64,000 nt of DNA. It comes from Epiperipatus broadwayi. Its lineage: Eukaryota > Onychophora > Udeonychophora > Euonychophora > Peripatidae. Below are positions 25,371 through 35,745 of the stretch, piece by piece. How positions within the stretch are numbered: the stretch's first letter is position 1; each line of letters starts with the position of its first letter. The position numbers and the translations under genes are program-made. The notes beneath the pieces are model-generated. The model was not told the origin of the DNA. It was given only the letters and a program-made list of their open reading frames with translations, and searched no databases. Location of the stretch: positions 60,001 to 124,000 of the forward strand of contig JAQFVV010000183.1 of assembly GCA_028023455.1 (NCBI GenBank). Reading direction: 5' to 3'.

Positions 25371-25499
25371 TATTGAGTCTAAAATTTATAATATGAACAA
25401 AAGATTCATTAAATTTATAAGGGGAGAACCTTCAACTTTTAAAACAGTATTTAATACTCATAAATGTAAAAATACTTTTTTGAGCAAATCTATCGTTTA
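25371..25499. other. Short unassigned gap
   Basis: Possibly a decayed Penelope-related scrap (VFNTHKCK-like conceptual residues at 25448-25475) but too short to support. Confidence 0.3.
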
Positions 25500-25617
25500 T
25501 AGATTGCAAAGGAAATATATATAAAATTATGAGCATGCTAATAAGCTCTAAACAAACTTTTTTTAATGATAAATGCTACTACAAGAGAAGACAATCAAAT
25601 CATTTTATCTAGGATTG

Positions 25618-25680
25618 TCCCCATCCCCAGACCAGTTTTGAGCTATGGCTCTTTTCAGTGAAGAGCTACAACACCAGTTT
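25618..25680 (-). ncRNA. Decayed hammerhead motif, family D copy 1
   Basis: Minus strand: CTGAAAA (25658-25652; G8 changed to A), stem II GAGC..GCTC perfect around CATA, AAAAC in place of GAAAC, then TGGTC and TGGGGATGGGGAC. Stem II and the cleavage-side strand are well kept; two core bases are lost. Confidence 0.55.
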
Positions 25681-25738
25681 CGAAAAACCAACTCAAGCTA
25701 AGCATTTATCTAATAGTTTACTGACAAGAAGATCTGAA

Positions 25739-25786
25739 TGTTGTGGGTTTCTTTCCCAGCCAATGCTTTGACATATGGAAAAAAGG
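25739..25786 (+). mobile_element. 5'-truncated tRNA-type SINE fragment with target-site duplication
   Basis: A 48-bp insert, TGTTGTGGGTTTCTTTCCCAGC then CAATGCTTTGACATATGG and an A-rich tail, sits between two exact copies of AAGAAGATCTGAA (25726-25738 and 25787-25799). The GGGTTTCTTTCCC part corresponds to the B box of the SINE at about 50.1 kb, which continues GCCGATGCTATAACATATGG. A perfect 13-bp duplication marks it as a relatively recent L1/RTE-style insertion. Confidence 0.8.
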
Positions 25787-25960
25787 AAGAAGATCTGAAA
25801 TGTTTAGACATCTACATGTCATTAATGTCAGCTCTCCAAGTGAAAAAATCATATGGGCCTGAACTTAATTCAGATACCCCATATATTAATAGGTTGAGCC
25901 ATTTAATTTTGCATGCAAGCTATATATAGAAGTCATGTGATATCAGACTTTATATTATTA

Positions 25961-27624
25961 CTATTATTATTTTGCTCTTGGGACTTTGGTTAAATTAAAT
26001 GACCAATCCTAGTAATATATTGTACCGCTATTGAACAGCTATAAATGTCTGTAATTTTTATTAAAAAATTAAGATAAAAATAAATTATAAGTGGCTTAAT
26101 TTAAAGATTTTTTTAAACAAAAAAATACTGCATCATAGTTTTCTCTTAGAATAAAATTTCTTAGTCGGAGGAGGAGGAGAAATGTATATGATAGAATTAA
26201 ATAACAGTTAAAACTTTTCTCTCTCTCTTTTTAAAGAAAAGAGATTTCATAAAGTAAAAACCAAATAAATATGTAAAATCTAGTCTGTAAACTTTTGTAA
26301 AAGAAAAAAAAAACTTTCATTATGTAATTAGTTTATAAGATTTTGATTAATAATAGAATCAAAATCAATAGTTGTATTAATTAAAAAGAACTATAAACTA
26401 TTTTATTGAGAATGTTTAGATGAATCTGAGCAAAGGATTAAGATAACCTGAAATGGAAAATTAATTAAAAGACATTTCAAGTTGAGATCTAAATTAAAAA
26501 ATAATGATAAGAGATTGAAACAGTAGAAGAGAAAAAAGTATATGAAACCGCTCTATTTTTGGTTCTTTAGTCTGGTTTGTGATTTATTCTGGTTTTGTGA
26601 TATACAGTCAGGACTGCAATTTGCTACATAATTCATCTGTTTGGATTATTATTATTCAATTTGGACAAAATGCAGAATCCAAACAACCAGAGATCCAGAT
26701 ATTTGGAATGCAGTAGTAAGCTGGTCACTCACTGCTGCAGTCAACATTAATGGAGAAGTTGCATAAGTCATGTAGGTGTCTGATAGGACTTCATGTCCCA
26801 AACCTCCACAAGTCAACTATTCTGCCTGAAACAAATATTGGAAACTGATACCAAAATCATAAAATAGATACTACTGCTATTCTCTCTCTCTTCCCCAATG
26901 CTGAGTCACAGGATGGAAACAAGCCATAAATGGAGAATCAAAAGGCCAACCATTTGTAAAATACACACAATGAAACTTTAGGTAAAGAAATTTCAAATAT
27001 ATTCTGATCACAGTCTAAACTCTTTATATTTAAATGAATAAACTTTAATTAACAAAGGACTATCATAATTTTAGCCTGAGTAATTACTTATATTTATTTT
27101 TATATGTAAATTTCAATATTATTGTGTTATATTATATATGTGTGTGTTTAAAATAAATATTAATGTTTGCATTAATTGTTATTTTGTCTATTTTCTTTTT
27201 CTCTCTTGTCACTGCATCACCAGTCAATTATTGTATAAGTTACTTTATGTGTTAAGTAAATATGCTGGACCCTGAGACAGAGTATGAGCTAATCATTGGG
27301 ATATTTTAAGAGCTGGATTATGGGCTTACCATCCAGGCATGTTAGTTACTTCATGTAATTAGCTGATGCCTGAGGTCTACCTCTAAACAAATAAAATGCT
27401 TTGGATGGTAGGGTTTGAATCTAGCAGTTGAGATGGGCTACGATCTGGAAATATGATCGTGTTATGCTTTACATAGCTTGGTCTGACTGTGGGTATCATC
27501 GATAGCTCTTCTATTGATGGTATTCTCCCTTCTGCTTGAAGGGCCATTTACGTAATGTTGAAGACATAAAATTTAAAATTATGTTAAAAAGGTTAAAACC
27601 CAATTAAACCATTTCTTTTTAACG
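25961..27624. other. Unassigned sequence between inverted family D copies
   Basis: No gene recognised. Positions 26560-26960 are less AT-rich, with CAG-preceded segments (ATACAGTCAGGACTGC, GAATGCAGTAGTAAGC), but no frame longer than about 30 codons could be made. The stretch 27240-27560 is similar. Either could be an old element or non-coding exon. Confidence 0.45.
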
Positions 27625-28005
27625 GACCCAACTCAATATGGAGTATCTGAATTAAATTCAGGCTCTTATGATTTTTTTCAGTTGGAGAGCTGACTTTAAA
27701 GACATATAGATGTCTAAAAGTTTCAGATCTTCTTCTTGACAGTTAACTATTAGATAATCCTTAGCTTGAGTTGTTTTTTTTAATCTGGTGTCCCAGCTCC
27801 TCACTGAAGACAGCCCTAGCTCAAAACGAGTCTATGAATAGGGACAATCCTAGATAAAGATGATTTGAATGCCTTCTATTGTAGTAGCATTTATCATAAA
27901 AAAGCTTGTTTAGAGGTTATTAGCAAGTTCTTAATTTTACATATTCATAAATGCAAGCTATATATAGAAATCATGTGACATCTGGCTTTCTATTATTACT
28001 ATGTG
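27625..28005 (+). mobile_element. Family D element, copy 2
   Basis: Plus-strand copy: ATATGGAGTATCTGAATTAA, TTCAGTTGGAGAGCTGAC, CTTAGCTTGAGTTG, the hammerhead segment, AGGGACAATCCTAGATAAAG, GTAGTAGCATTTATCATAAA, and the end ATGCAAGCTATATATAG with ATCATGTGACATCTGGC. It is the inverted counterpart of 25500-25960. Confidence 0.8.
27788..27848 (+). ncRNA. Hammerhead motif, family D copy 2
   Basis: CTGAAGA intact at 27804-27810, stem II CAGC..GCTC (one mismatch), AAAAC at 27823-27827 (G12 lost), then GAGTC. The outer stem I GTCCC (27790-27794) pairs with GGGAC (27841-27845). It lacks one catalytic base. Confidence 0.55.
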
Positions 28006-28084
28006 AGTATAATTTAAACTTTAATAATACTGATAATTTTTGGTGTCATATTTATAATTAATGTTAGGAAAAACTAAATTTATA

Positions 28085-28720
28085 GTTAATAACATAAATA
28101 TATACATAATTATATTTTGAATGATCAAGTAAATTTTATAAGGAAAATTTATAAAGATATATATGACATTGCATTTTACGTATCTCCTACATTAAACAAA
28201 TTAATAAATAACTCTAATGATAAAACCACATTTATAAATAAAAAAAATGCATCATATATAAATGGATATGTAGTTGTGGCATTGGATATATAGGGTATCA
28301 AGATGCACATTGGAAAAAAGATTTAAAGATCACTTGCTGTTATTAAAAAAGGGTTCAGAAAATGAAACAAAATTGCAAAATAAATAATAATGTTTCAGCA
28401 TCCATTTTTTACAACCATAATAAGTCATGTATTTATGGTTTTAACTTCAATTATAATAATGTAAAAATATTGAAATTGAAAAAAATAACAACAAAAGAAA
28501 AATAAAGGAAGCTATGCTAATATACAAATACAAACAAGAATTAATTAACAGACAGGCAGCAAATGTTAAGATCACAGAATTGTGGGAAGGTCAGCCTTTC
28601 AAAGTGTTAGTTTACAAAGACTATGAGGATAGTCAAAAATGCTCCTAAGTTGATAAAAATTTTAAAGTTATACTCTACATATATCTAATTACTGTATTTA
28701 TAAATATTCAATTATAAGAT
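28085..28720 (+). mobile_element. Decayed Penelope-like element tail (GIY-YIG region)
   Basis: Conceptual pieces correspond in order to the clean copies at 46.2-47.7 kb: a CGIGY-GYQDAHW-like block (GIY-YIG core, much changed) at about 28270-28310, SASIFYNHNKSCIYGFNFNY near 28390-28460, KEAMLIYKYKQELINRQA near 28508-28560, and NVKITELWEG at 28564-28593. The last block is nearly identical to the NVKITELWEI end of the 46-47 kb copies. Stops and frameshifts are present. The 3' tail after the stop also matches, including AAAGACTAT..ATAGTC. Confidence 0.8.
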
Positions 28721-29589
28721 TACATATATTGATTTGAAGAAATATAGACATGGAATTATAATATTATTATACATAATTATCTATATATATAATTTTTGCA
28801 GTTTTTATTTTTTGTTTGTTGTATATTACTGTTGAAGTTTAAATGTTGATATGCACATAATAAATAGATATTGAATTGAATTTTTATTATTATTATTGTC
28901 ATCTTTCAAAGGACTTTATTAAACTATGCATTTACATTGTTAATTGTCCACATACAAATTAGTACAAATATAATCAGCAAACATGATAATTAAAAAAGTA
29001 AACAATTTAGAATTTTTACATGTGGCTCACATGCATTCAAGTACATCATTACTGTTATTAATGTAATATCTAAGACAAATTCTGTTGCATTACTGTTCTT
29101 CTTTAATAAGTCCATGAAGTGCAGTAGATCATATTAAAGACTAGAGTATTGTTGCATTAGTGACTAAGTGTCAATATAGATATGTTCTGCAACTTTTTTC
29201 CAACTTATTTGTAAATGTATTTGGGTGCCTTCTTGAATTATTGTTATAAGTAAAAATGCATCATATTAAAAAGCATATAAAATGAAATTACTGCTTCTAA
29301 TATGAGAAGCCACCCTTGGGGAAATGTACTTAAGAGATAAATGATGTCAATTTTGCTAACTTTAAAATAATATAGGAATCATTGCATGAATACAATTATT
29401 GATTGGACATGCAAAAAAAAAATGTGTTTTGACCTCTTTGTGACAAACAAACATGGACCATCAGTATTTTTACTTTTTTATATATCTACAAAAAAGTTCA
29501 GAGTAGGTAAAGACTCTAAGTTCAATTTTAACAGAAAATCAAAATATTTAGAAATATAAATTTACTACACAGTTGTTTAATATCTAATA
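28721..29589. other. Unassigned AT-rich sequence
   Basis: Nothing recognised. Confidence 0.55.
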
Positions 29590-29661
29590 TACAGGCACAC
29601 GACCATCAACTCTCCACACTATCTTATACCACTGAAACACTTGGCCACATATATGTCTAAA

Positions 29662-29730
29662 AGATAAATAATCACCAATAATCATATTTCATGCTAAACC
29701 AGCACTCATCAGTTGGTCCAGATTATCATC
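29662..29730 (-). ncRNA. Hammerhead ribozyme, intact core, left arm (family A)
   Basis: Minus strand: stem I strand GATAATCTGGACCAA, CTGATGA (29712-29706), stem II GTGCT..AGCAT with loop GGTTT, GAAA (29690-29687), short A/T-rich stem III, then TTGGT GATTATTTATC closing stem I (ACCAA/TTGGT, GATAATC/GATTATT). Core invariant bases are all present; the closing pair of stem II is G-T. Predicted cleavage follows TTA or ATA just before TTGGT. Confidence 0.7.
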
Positions 29731-30430
29731 TCTTCACATACATGCAATAAGTGCTTAGATTTATATTAAGATAGCCAATCTTCATATTTTAATGGACAGG
29801 TTTCAATCCACTCCACCCTCCAACTCATTAGCTGTCCATTCTATTGAAAATCTGATAATGGAATGCTTAATGCCAACATGGATGCTGACTAAGTTCTCAG
29901 ATTTATATTAAGATAGCCAATCTTCATACTTTAATGGACAGGCTTCAATCCACTCCACCCTTCAACTCTTCAGCTGTCCATCCTATTGAAAATCTGATGA
30001 TGGAACATCAATCCACTCTACCCTCCAACTATTCAGCTGTCCATCCTATTGTAAATCTGATGATGGAATGCTCAAAGCCCACAGTGATGCTGACTAAGTT
30101 CTCAGATTTATATTAAGATAGCCAATCTTCATACTTTAATGGACACGCTTCAATCCACTCCACGCTGCAACTCTTCAGCTGTTTGCCCTATTGAAAATTT
30201 GATGATGGAACTTCAATCCACTTCATCCTCCAACTCTTCAGCTATCCATTCTATTGAAAATCTGATGATGGAATGCTCAAAGCTCATCAAAGTGTTCCAT
30301 CATCAGATTTTCAATAGGATGGACAGCTGAAGAGTTGGAGGGTGGAGTGGATTGATGCCTGTCCATTAAAAAATATGAAGATTGGCTATCTTAATATAAA
30401 TCTGAGTACTTATTGTTTATATGTGTAGAG

Positions 30431-30497
30431 ATGATAATATGGATCAACTGATGAGTGCTGGTTTAGCATGAAATACATATATTGGTGATTATTTATC
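30431..30497 (+). ncRNA. Hammerhead ribozyme, intact core, right arm (family A)
   Basis: CTGATGA at 30448-30454, stem II GTGCT (30455-30459) with AGCAT (30465-30469), GAAA at 30470-30473, TACATATA, then TTGGTGATTATTTATC (30482-30497) pairing with GATAAT and ATCAA ahead of the core. Stem III can be only two or three A-T pairs, as in known minimal type I hammerheads, which often work as dimers. It faces outward, opposite to its partner at 29662-29730. Confidence 0.7.
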
Positions 30498-30590
30498 TTT
30501 TAGACATATATGTGTTCAAGCGTATCAGTGTTATGAGATAGTGTGGAGAGTTGAGGGTTGTGTGAAAGTCTGAGCTCATAATACACAGTT

Positions 30591-31313
30591 GTTTGTAAAT
30601 AATGTTGATAATAGGGTTATTATTATATTGAGAATTGGGATATAATATTATATAGATCTCCCAATAGATATTTATTTTTGGAGGATTCAAATTAAGTTTC
30701 TGCATTGACAAAAGTGGATCTATTAGTGATTTCTAATTTTCTGCAAGAGGAAGAGGGCTGCCTGTTAGGATATTAAAAAAAAAAAAATTTTCTAAATTTG
30801 AAAAGACTTCAGCCCATGTTGATATTACATTGAGGGTCTTTGAAATTCTAAATACTTGCATGTCATGAAGTTTTACACCATTTTGTTATAATGAACACTT
30901 TCTAGTTGATGAATTTGTAATCAGCATATCATTGTTCATATGGATGAAGACACATTTATTGGCTAGCTTGCTGACTATACAGTCATCTCAGTTGTGAGAT
31001 ATTGATTCTAACTTTTAGTAGCTGTATGTGTGGGGAAAATGTATAGTCATCTAATGTAGTACACTGGATTATTGATTACCATTAGTTTTTTTTTAATTTA
31101 AGCAACCACTTCAAAATCTCTGGGTGACGAGTGAACAATGATCGGCATCTTGTTCATTCCTGATCTAAACCGTGTGACTGATTTAAACCGTATATTTTTT
31201 TAAAAACTCCAATTTTAGTGATGTGCAAATTTGTTATTAAAAGTTGTTTAATTAACTTAATTATTTTTATTTTTTTACTACTTCATTTAACATTTATATA
31301 TATATATGTCAAA
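30591..31313. other. Unassigned AT-rich sequence
   Basis: Nothing recognised. Confidence 0.55.
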
Positions 31314-31388
31314 GAGGTGATCGGGAAGCGAACCCGGGCCGGCTGTTTGGAAGGCAGCTAGCTATGCTAACCGCTAGGCCGTCAACGC
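31314..31388 (-). tRNA. tRNA-Gly(UCC)-like gene, pseudogene or SINE head
   Basis: On the minus strand a 75-nt stretch starts GCGTTGA and ends TCACCTC (5 of 7 acceptor pairs). It holds an A box-like GGCCTAGCGGTTAGCAT, an anticodon arm GCTGC-CTTCCAA-ACAGC reading TCC (one stem mismatch), and a B box GGGTTCGCTTCCC with the T-stem CCGGG-type pairing. The D arm is enlarged and imperfect. No T-run terminator is next to it. It is strikingly GC- and CpG-rich for this window. More likely a tRNA-derived SINE head or pseudogene than a working tRNA. Confidence 0.6.
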
Positions 31389-31954
31389 TTGACGACATTT
31401 TTTTTTTTTTACCGCAGTACTTAACTTTTTGTTTATTTCTCTTTTTATACATTTAAAATTATTCTTTATTTTGTATATTTTAATTTTGTAAAAGTTTACA
31501 TTAATTAGTTATCATATTTTGACAACAAACAATCCCTAATTTGTTTTTGTTTTTTAATTTTAGTTTCTAATTCTTTGAAAGAAAAAAAAGTTTATTATAT
31601 TATTATCCAAAAATTTTAATTTTTAATTTATAGTTTATTTTTAAAATAAAAGTTTTCAACTTTCAAATTATATTAGCCTGAAGTTTAATAAAAATTGATT
31701 TTATATTAAATTACAAATCCATTTTCTTTTCTGTAATTTATAAAAATAGACACACATACGAGATTACAATGTAGGGAATTTTAAAATGTTTTAATAATCG
31801 CTAAAAAATTTGAACTTTTAAGCCGTTAAAATTTGAAGTGTAATTAGTGAAGTGAAAACATTAATAGCTTGTTTATAAAATCAATGTTGAATATAAGTTC
31901 ACAAATGCAGTTGTATAGCTTTTGTTTCATAATAAATAATTAAAGCCTTTTAAT
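31389..31954. other. Unassigned AT-rich sequence
   Basis: Nothing recognised; poly-T run at 31400-31412. Confidence 0.55.
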
Positions 31955-32165
31955 ATTTAAATACAAGTATATTGTCTATACTAAACTTAATGTAATTAGA
32001 AGGGATTTGAACTCAGACTTTTATGTTCTCTACAGCTATCCACTCCATCTTATACAACCGATAGACACGACCACATAATGTGAAAATGATAAAAAAACAT
32101 ATTTCATGCTGAAGACCAGCACTCATCATATGCACAACAGATACAGAAACATGCCCATATATATA
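31955..32165 (-). mobile_element. Family A element fragment
   Basis: Starts with ATTGTCTATACTAAAC and AATTAGAAGGGATTTGAACT, the outer end of family A, followed by CCACTCCATCTTATACAACC and a ribozyme segment, then is cut off by the family E element. Confidence 0.75.
32083..32150 (-). ncRNA. Decayed hammerhead motif (family A fragment)
   Basis: Minus strand: ATGATGA (C3 changed to A), GTGCT..AGCAT stem II, GAAAT kept. Stem I is broken on the upstream side. Confidence 0.45.
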
Positions 32166-32167
32166 TA

Positions 32168-32875
32168 CATGTATATGTAAATTTATTAAAAGCAGACAAC
32201 ACTTAGACAATATTAAAACAATCCACAATCTTTATCTGTTGTCGTGGCAACCTTTTTTAACAATAAAGGTAGAAATCTGCCTCTATTTGTGGTCTATTAG
32301 GTTTATATAGACATTACAGGTCGTAACTTGATCACAGAGAGTGAAATTATTGATACAAAGAAGTTTAAATAAACCTCATTAAACAGGTAAATATAACCTG
32401 TTCTGAATGCAGACTAACAAATAGTCAATTATAACATTAAAACTGCATTGCAACAATGTATTATTTAAATAATAAAGCTAATAATGCTCAAGCAAAATGG
32501 GTTTATAAATATAAATTCATTGAAAGCAGTCAACAATCTTAATCTGTTGTCAAGGCAACTTCCTTTTAACTATAATGGTGGAAGTGCAGTTTGAAAGTTA
32601 TAATTGCAGTTCGAATGTTATAATTGACTATGTAATCTGTATTCAGAGCAGGATATATTTCTTTGTTTAATGAGATTTATTTAAACTTCTTTGTGTCAAT
32701 AATTTCACTCTGTAGTCAAGTTGGAATCTAACATATTATGCCATAAATAAAGATGGAATTAAATCCTTTATTGTTAAAAGGAGGTTGCCTTAATAAAAAA
32801 TAGAGATTATTGATTGTTATTGATATTTGTATTATCTAAGTGTTGACTGCTTTCAATGAATATGTGTGTCTATAC
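32168..32875. mobile_element. Foldback element, family E
   Basis: Left arm: AAAAGCAGACAACACTTAGA, TTTATCTGTTGTCGTGGCAA, GAGAGTGAAATTATTGATAC, TAAACAGGTAAATATAACCT. The right half returns these inverted (TATATTTCTTTGTTTAATGAG, GTCAATAATTTCACTCTG, TAAGTGTTGACTGC). A second copy of the terminal block sits in the centre (ATTGAAAGCAGTCAACAATC, about 32518), so the element is a nested foldback. No hammerhead core found. Related copies at 35.3-35.7 kb. Confidence 0.8.
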
Positions 32876-33309
32876 CACTATTAAAAATTAGAATATGCAT
32901 AAAGCCATACTTGAATTAATTTAACAAATATCATGACACTTAATGGAGATTTCTGGATATTACATATTTTGAAATCATGGATATAGAAAACAGAAACGAA
33001 ATTCATCTACTATTAAAATTTAGTTAGGTTCTGTTATGTCTAGCAAAAATATAAATTGTTAATTATAGAATAAATATTAGTATTTTTTTATAAATGTCAA
33101 AAATGCTTAGGTATAAATTGTTATCTGTAGAGATAAAATAAATATGAAGGTATGATTAAGACTGTACTTAAGTTGAAACATAATTAAAAACTTAGTACTG
33201 TAATTAGAAAATGTTCTTAATTAAAAGATTAAAAGAACTGTCATTTAGAACTAATGGGGATATAAACTTCATTTGTCAGATAACAAATTGCTTTAGTGGT
33301 TCACATGAA
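32876..33309. other. Unassigned AT-rich sequence
   Basis: A short direct repetition of AAAAATGCTTAGGTATAAATTGTTA / AAAATATAAATTGTTAATTATAG occurs near 33045-33130. Nothing else. Confidence 0.5.
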
Positions 33310-33600
33310 GTATAGTACTCTAGAGAATTATACATATATAAAACCCTGCCAGTATCTATCTTCTGTCTGTAGGCACCAAAATATATTTAGGTTGAAATAC
33401 AGGTCACATTTCTTTTTTATAATTTTTGTAGATTTTCCAGTATAAAGTAACAATTATTATGTGATAGTGTACTTGTGAATTGTTTACATTTATAATTGAT
33501 AATTGTTCGAACTAGTTGAATTGTTATATATTAATGTCTGTTCTTGTTGCCTTATAATAAAAGTTATGTTAAATGTTTTCTGTGGTCAATCTCTGATCAA
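33310..33600 (+). promoter_or_regulatory. Possible solo-LTR-like unit: TATA box to poly(A) signal
   Basis: ATATATAAAACCCTGCC (about 33333-33349) is a good TATA box with downstream CTTCTGTCTGTAG, and AATAAAAGTTATG followed by TTTTCTGTGGTC lies about 220 bp later (33556-33585). This spacing is that of an LTR with U3-R-U5. I could not find a second copy, target duplication or primer-binding site, so it may equally be chance in AT-rich DNA. Confidence 0.25.
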
Positions 33601-35264
33601 TATATATATATATATATATATATATATTCCTTATTATACATATTGTATTTGGCTGATAGCCTGCTCATCAATGTAGTTACTTAGATGAGTACCTGTTCAC
33701 ATTAACAAAATAATATGAAATAATGGGCATTTCAAAATTGATAGCAGTATGCGTTTTCCTAAATAGCCATAGCATGTTAAATTTAAAACACATCCAAACA
33801 AAATGAAATGGAATTATGAACATATTTTTTTAATAATTACTATATAAATGTTGTTTATTTATATATAATATTTAGTGAATTAAATGTGAAGGTGTTTTAA
33901 GATTCACACTCATAGTTTGAAATGCTTGAGTCTGGCTTATTTATATATAAATTGAGGCATAGAAGAAGGTGGGTCCCATCTTTTTCTGATAGTTTTGACT
34001 TGTGTTTCAGAATTAAGAGGTCCACGTGCAGTTATTATTACATCTTATTGGCTGTACGTTGGCATATTTAAGGTGCAGGTTTTGAAGGTTTAAGCCTTTC
34101 ACGTTAGTATATAAATGTTTTGTAAAAATAGACATAAATATTCAATTGAATTACATCAAAGGTCAATTTTTTGCTGATTACTAACAATAATAAGAGGAGA
34201 AGTTTGCAAATAGAATTGCAACTGTTCTGTCAAAAAAAATCAACCAATAAGCACTTTAGAACATAACTTCCGCTTCTTCTAAGAATTTCCTCTCTATCAA
34301 ATATTCATACTTTTTTTGTTTTGTTTTTAACAAATAAATCAATGTAATTTTAATTTCACTTTCTACTGTTAAATGAACCCCAAACCAGTATACTAGAACT
34401 ATAGATAGCTGCAGGAAAGAGACAAAAAAGATCAGCATCATCTTCAAATGATGCATTTTGTTTCTGTAGTTAACCAATAAGCTAAATGAGATTTGATAAT
34501 GTTTTTTTTTTCAGAAATTGTATTAACTTATCAAACTGTTTCTGCTACTAAAGTGTTTATTATCTATAGAAAAGGAGAATTTGTTATACACTTTTTTTAT
34601 TAATTTTTTTTTATATTAATAATAAACTATATAGAAACATTAATATATTTACAAAAGAATAATTTCATGTTACATAGGCAAAAGTTTGATGAAACTATAA
34701 CTGTAATGGTATGACAATTTGTTTAAGTTCAATGACATGTATACCAAATTTGAAGAGTGTCATATTCTAACATAATTACGATGATGAAACTGAAGAAGAG
34801 TCCAGATATTTATTTTTAAAAGTGAAATCTAAGGAGAAGTGTTAATGTGAACAAAGGCTTAAGCTATGAGAGAGCCCAACTGATATAAATTGTTGATGGC
34901 CAAGTTTTGGTTATGATGATCCTAGGTAAAAAAATTTGAGATATTATAGGTATGAATTGAACTATTTGTTGTCTCTTTTCAGTACATTACACTTCTTATT
35001 GTCAAATATTATGTAACAGTATGCAAGCAATTTATACAATTGTTATATACTTGTAAAATTATAGAATACACTAAGAATCAATAAAAAATTTCTATACTGT
35101 GTCAACTTCTTTTTCTATTCTTTCTTTGCGTTTGTTGATGACAACAGAAATATTGCATACTTTTTAATTCTGTACATTTTTTGTATATATATTAAATAAA
35201 ATGTAGATTATATATATAAAGACACACACATATATATATATATATATATATGTGTGTATTGAAC
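33601..35264. other. Unassigned AT-rich sequence
   Basis: (TA)n at 33601-33627 and 35228-35252. No gene recognised; the minus-strand frame near 34256-34477 has no support. Confidence 0.5.
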
Positions 35265-35745
35265 CATTAATGAAGGTGGGATCTCACCTCTATTGTTAAA
35301 AGGAGATTACCTTGACAACAGTATGAAATTGTTGATTGTTAATGATATTGGGATTGTCTAAGTGTTGACTGGCATGTAATCATTATTTACAAACACATTT
35401 AGCATTGAGCATTCTTACACTTATTATTTAAGTAATACTTTGGGTGCAATTTTGAAATTATAATTGCAGTTTGTAATGGTATAATTGACTATTTATTAGT
35501 CTGCATTCAGAACAGGTTATATTTACCTGTTTAAAACGATATATTTAAAATTCTTTGTATCAATAATTTCAATCTCTCTGATCAAGTTGCAATCTTTAAT
35601 ATCTATATTAATATATTGGACCATTAATGAAGGTCGTATTCTATCTTTATTGTTAAAAGAAGGTTGCCTTGACAACAGTTTGAAATAGTTGATTGTTAAT
35701 GATATTTGGATTGCCTAAATGTTGATTGATTTTTAATGATATTTA
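35265..35745. mobile_element. Family E fragments, two direct copies of one end
   Basis: The block CATTAATGAAGGTGGGATCT ... GATTGTTAATGATATT ... CTAAGTGTTGACTGG (35262-35372) recurs as CATTAATGAAGGTCGTATTC ... TTGTTAATGATATTTGG ... AAATGTTGATTG (35621-35731). Between them is the inner part of family E (TATAATTGACTATTTATTAG, TGATCAAGTTGCAATC). Confidence 0.75.

Larger units (their letters stand above)
25500..25960 (-). mobile_element. Family D element, copy 1
   Basis: Minus-strand copy. From its 3' side it shows GAGCATGCTAATAAGCTC, GATAAATGCTACTACAAGAG, AGGATTGTCCCCATCC, the hammerhead segment, CCAACTCAAGCTAAGCATTT and CAGCTCTCCAAGTGAAAAAA, and ends near AGTCATGTGATATCAGACTT. It has been split by a small SINE fragment at 25739-25786. 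An inverted partner copy lies at 27625-28005. Confidence 0.8.
29590..30590. mobile_element. Large family A foldback element with two intact ribozymes
   Basis: The left end has AACTCTCCACACTATCTTAT; the right end returns GATAGTGTGGAGAGTTGAGG (about 30536-30556). Arms run inward through AAAAGATAAATAATCACCAAT, the hammerhead module, ATTAAGATAGCCAATCTTCA, TTTAATGGACAGGCTTCAAT and GAAAATCTGATGATGGAA. The left arm has been expanded: the block starting TCAGATTTATATTAAGATAG recurs near 29756, 29897 and 30102, giving three tandem units with further partial duplications of the ATCCACTCCACCCTCCAACT part. Open frames in the expansion are not genes. This is the best-preserved family A copy. Confidence 0.85.

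Noticed and set aside
29934-30330. Frames with repeated SAVHPIENLMME-like peptides
   Set aside because: Translation of the tandemly expanded family A arm; the same peptide appears at 52.1 kb on the other strand for the same reason.
32168-32875. Hammerhead ribozyme in family E
   Set aside because: No CUGANGA with a linked GAAA found on either strand despite the foldback layout.
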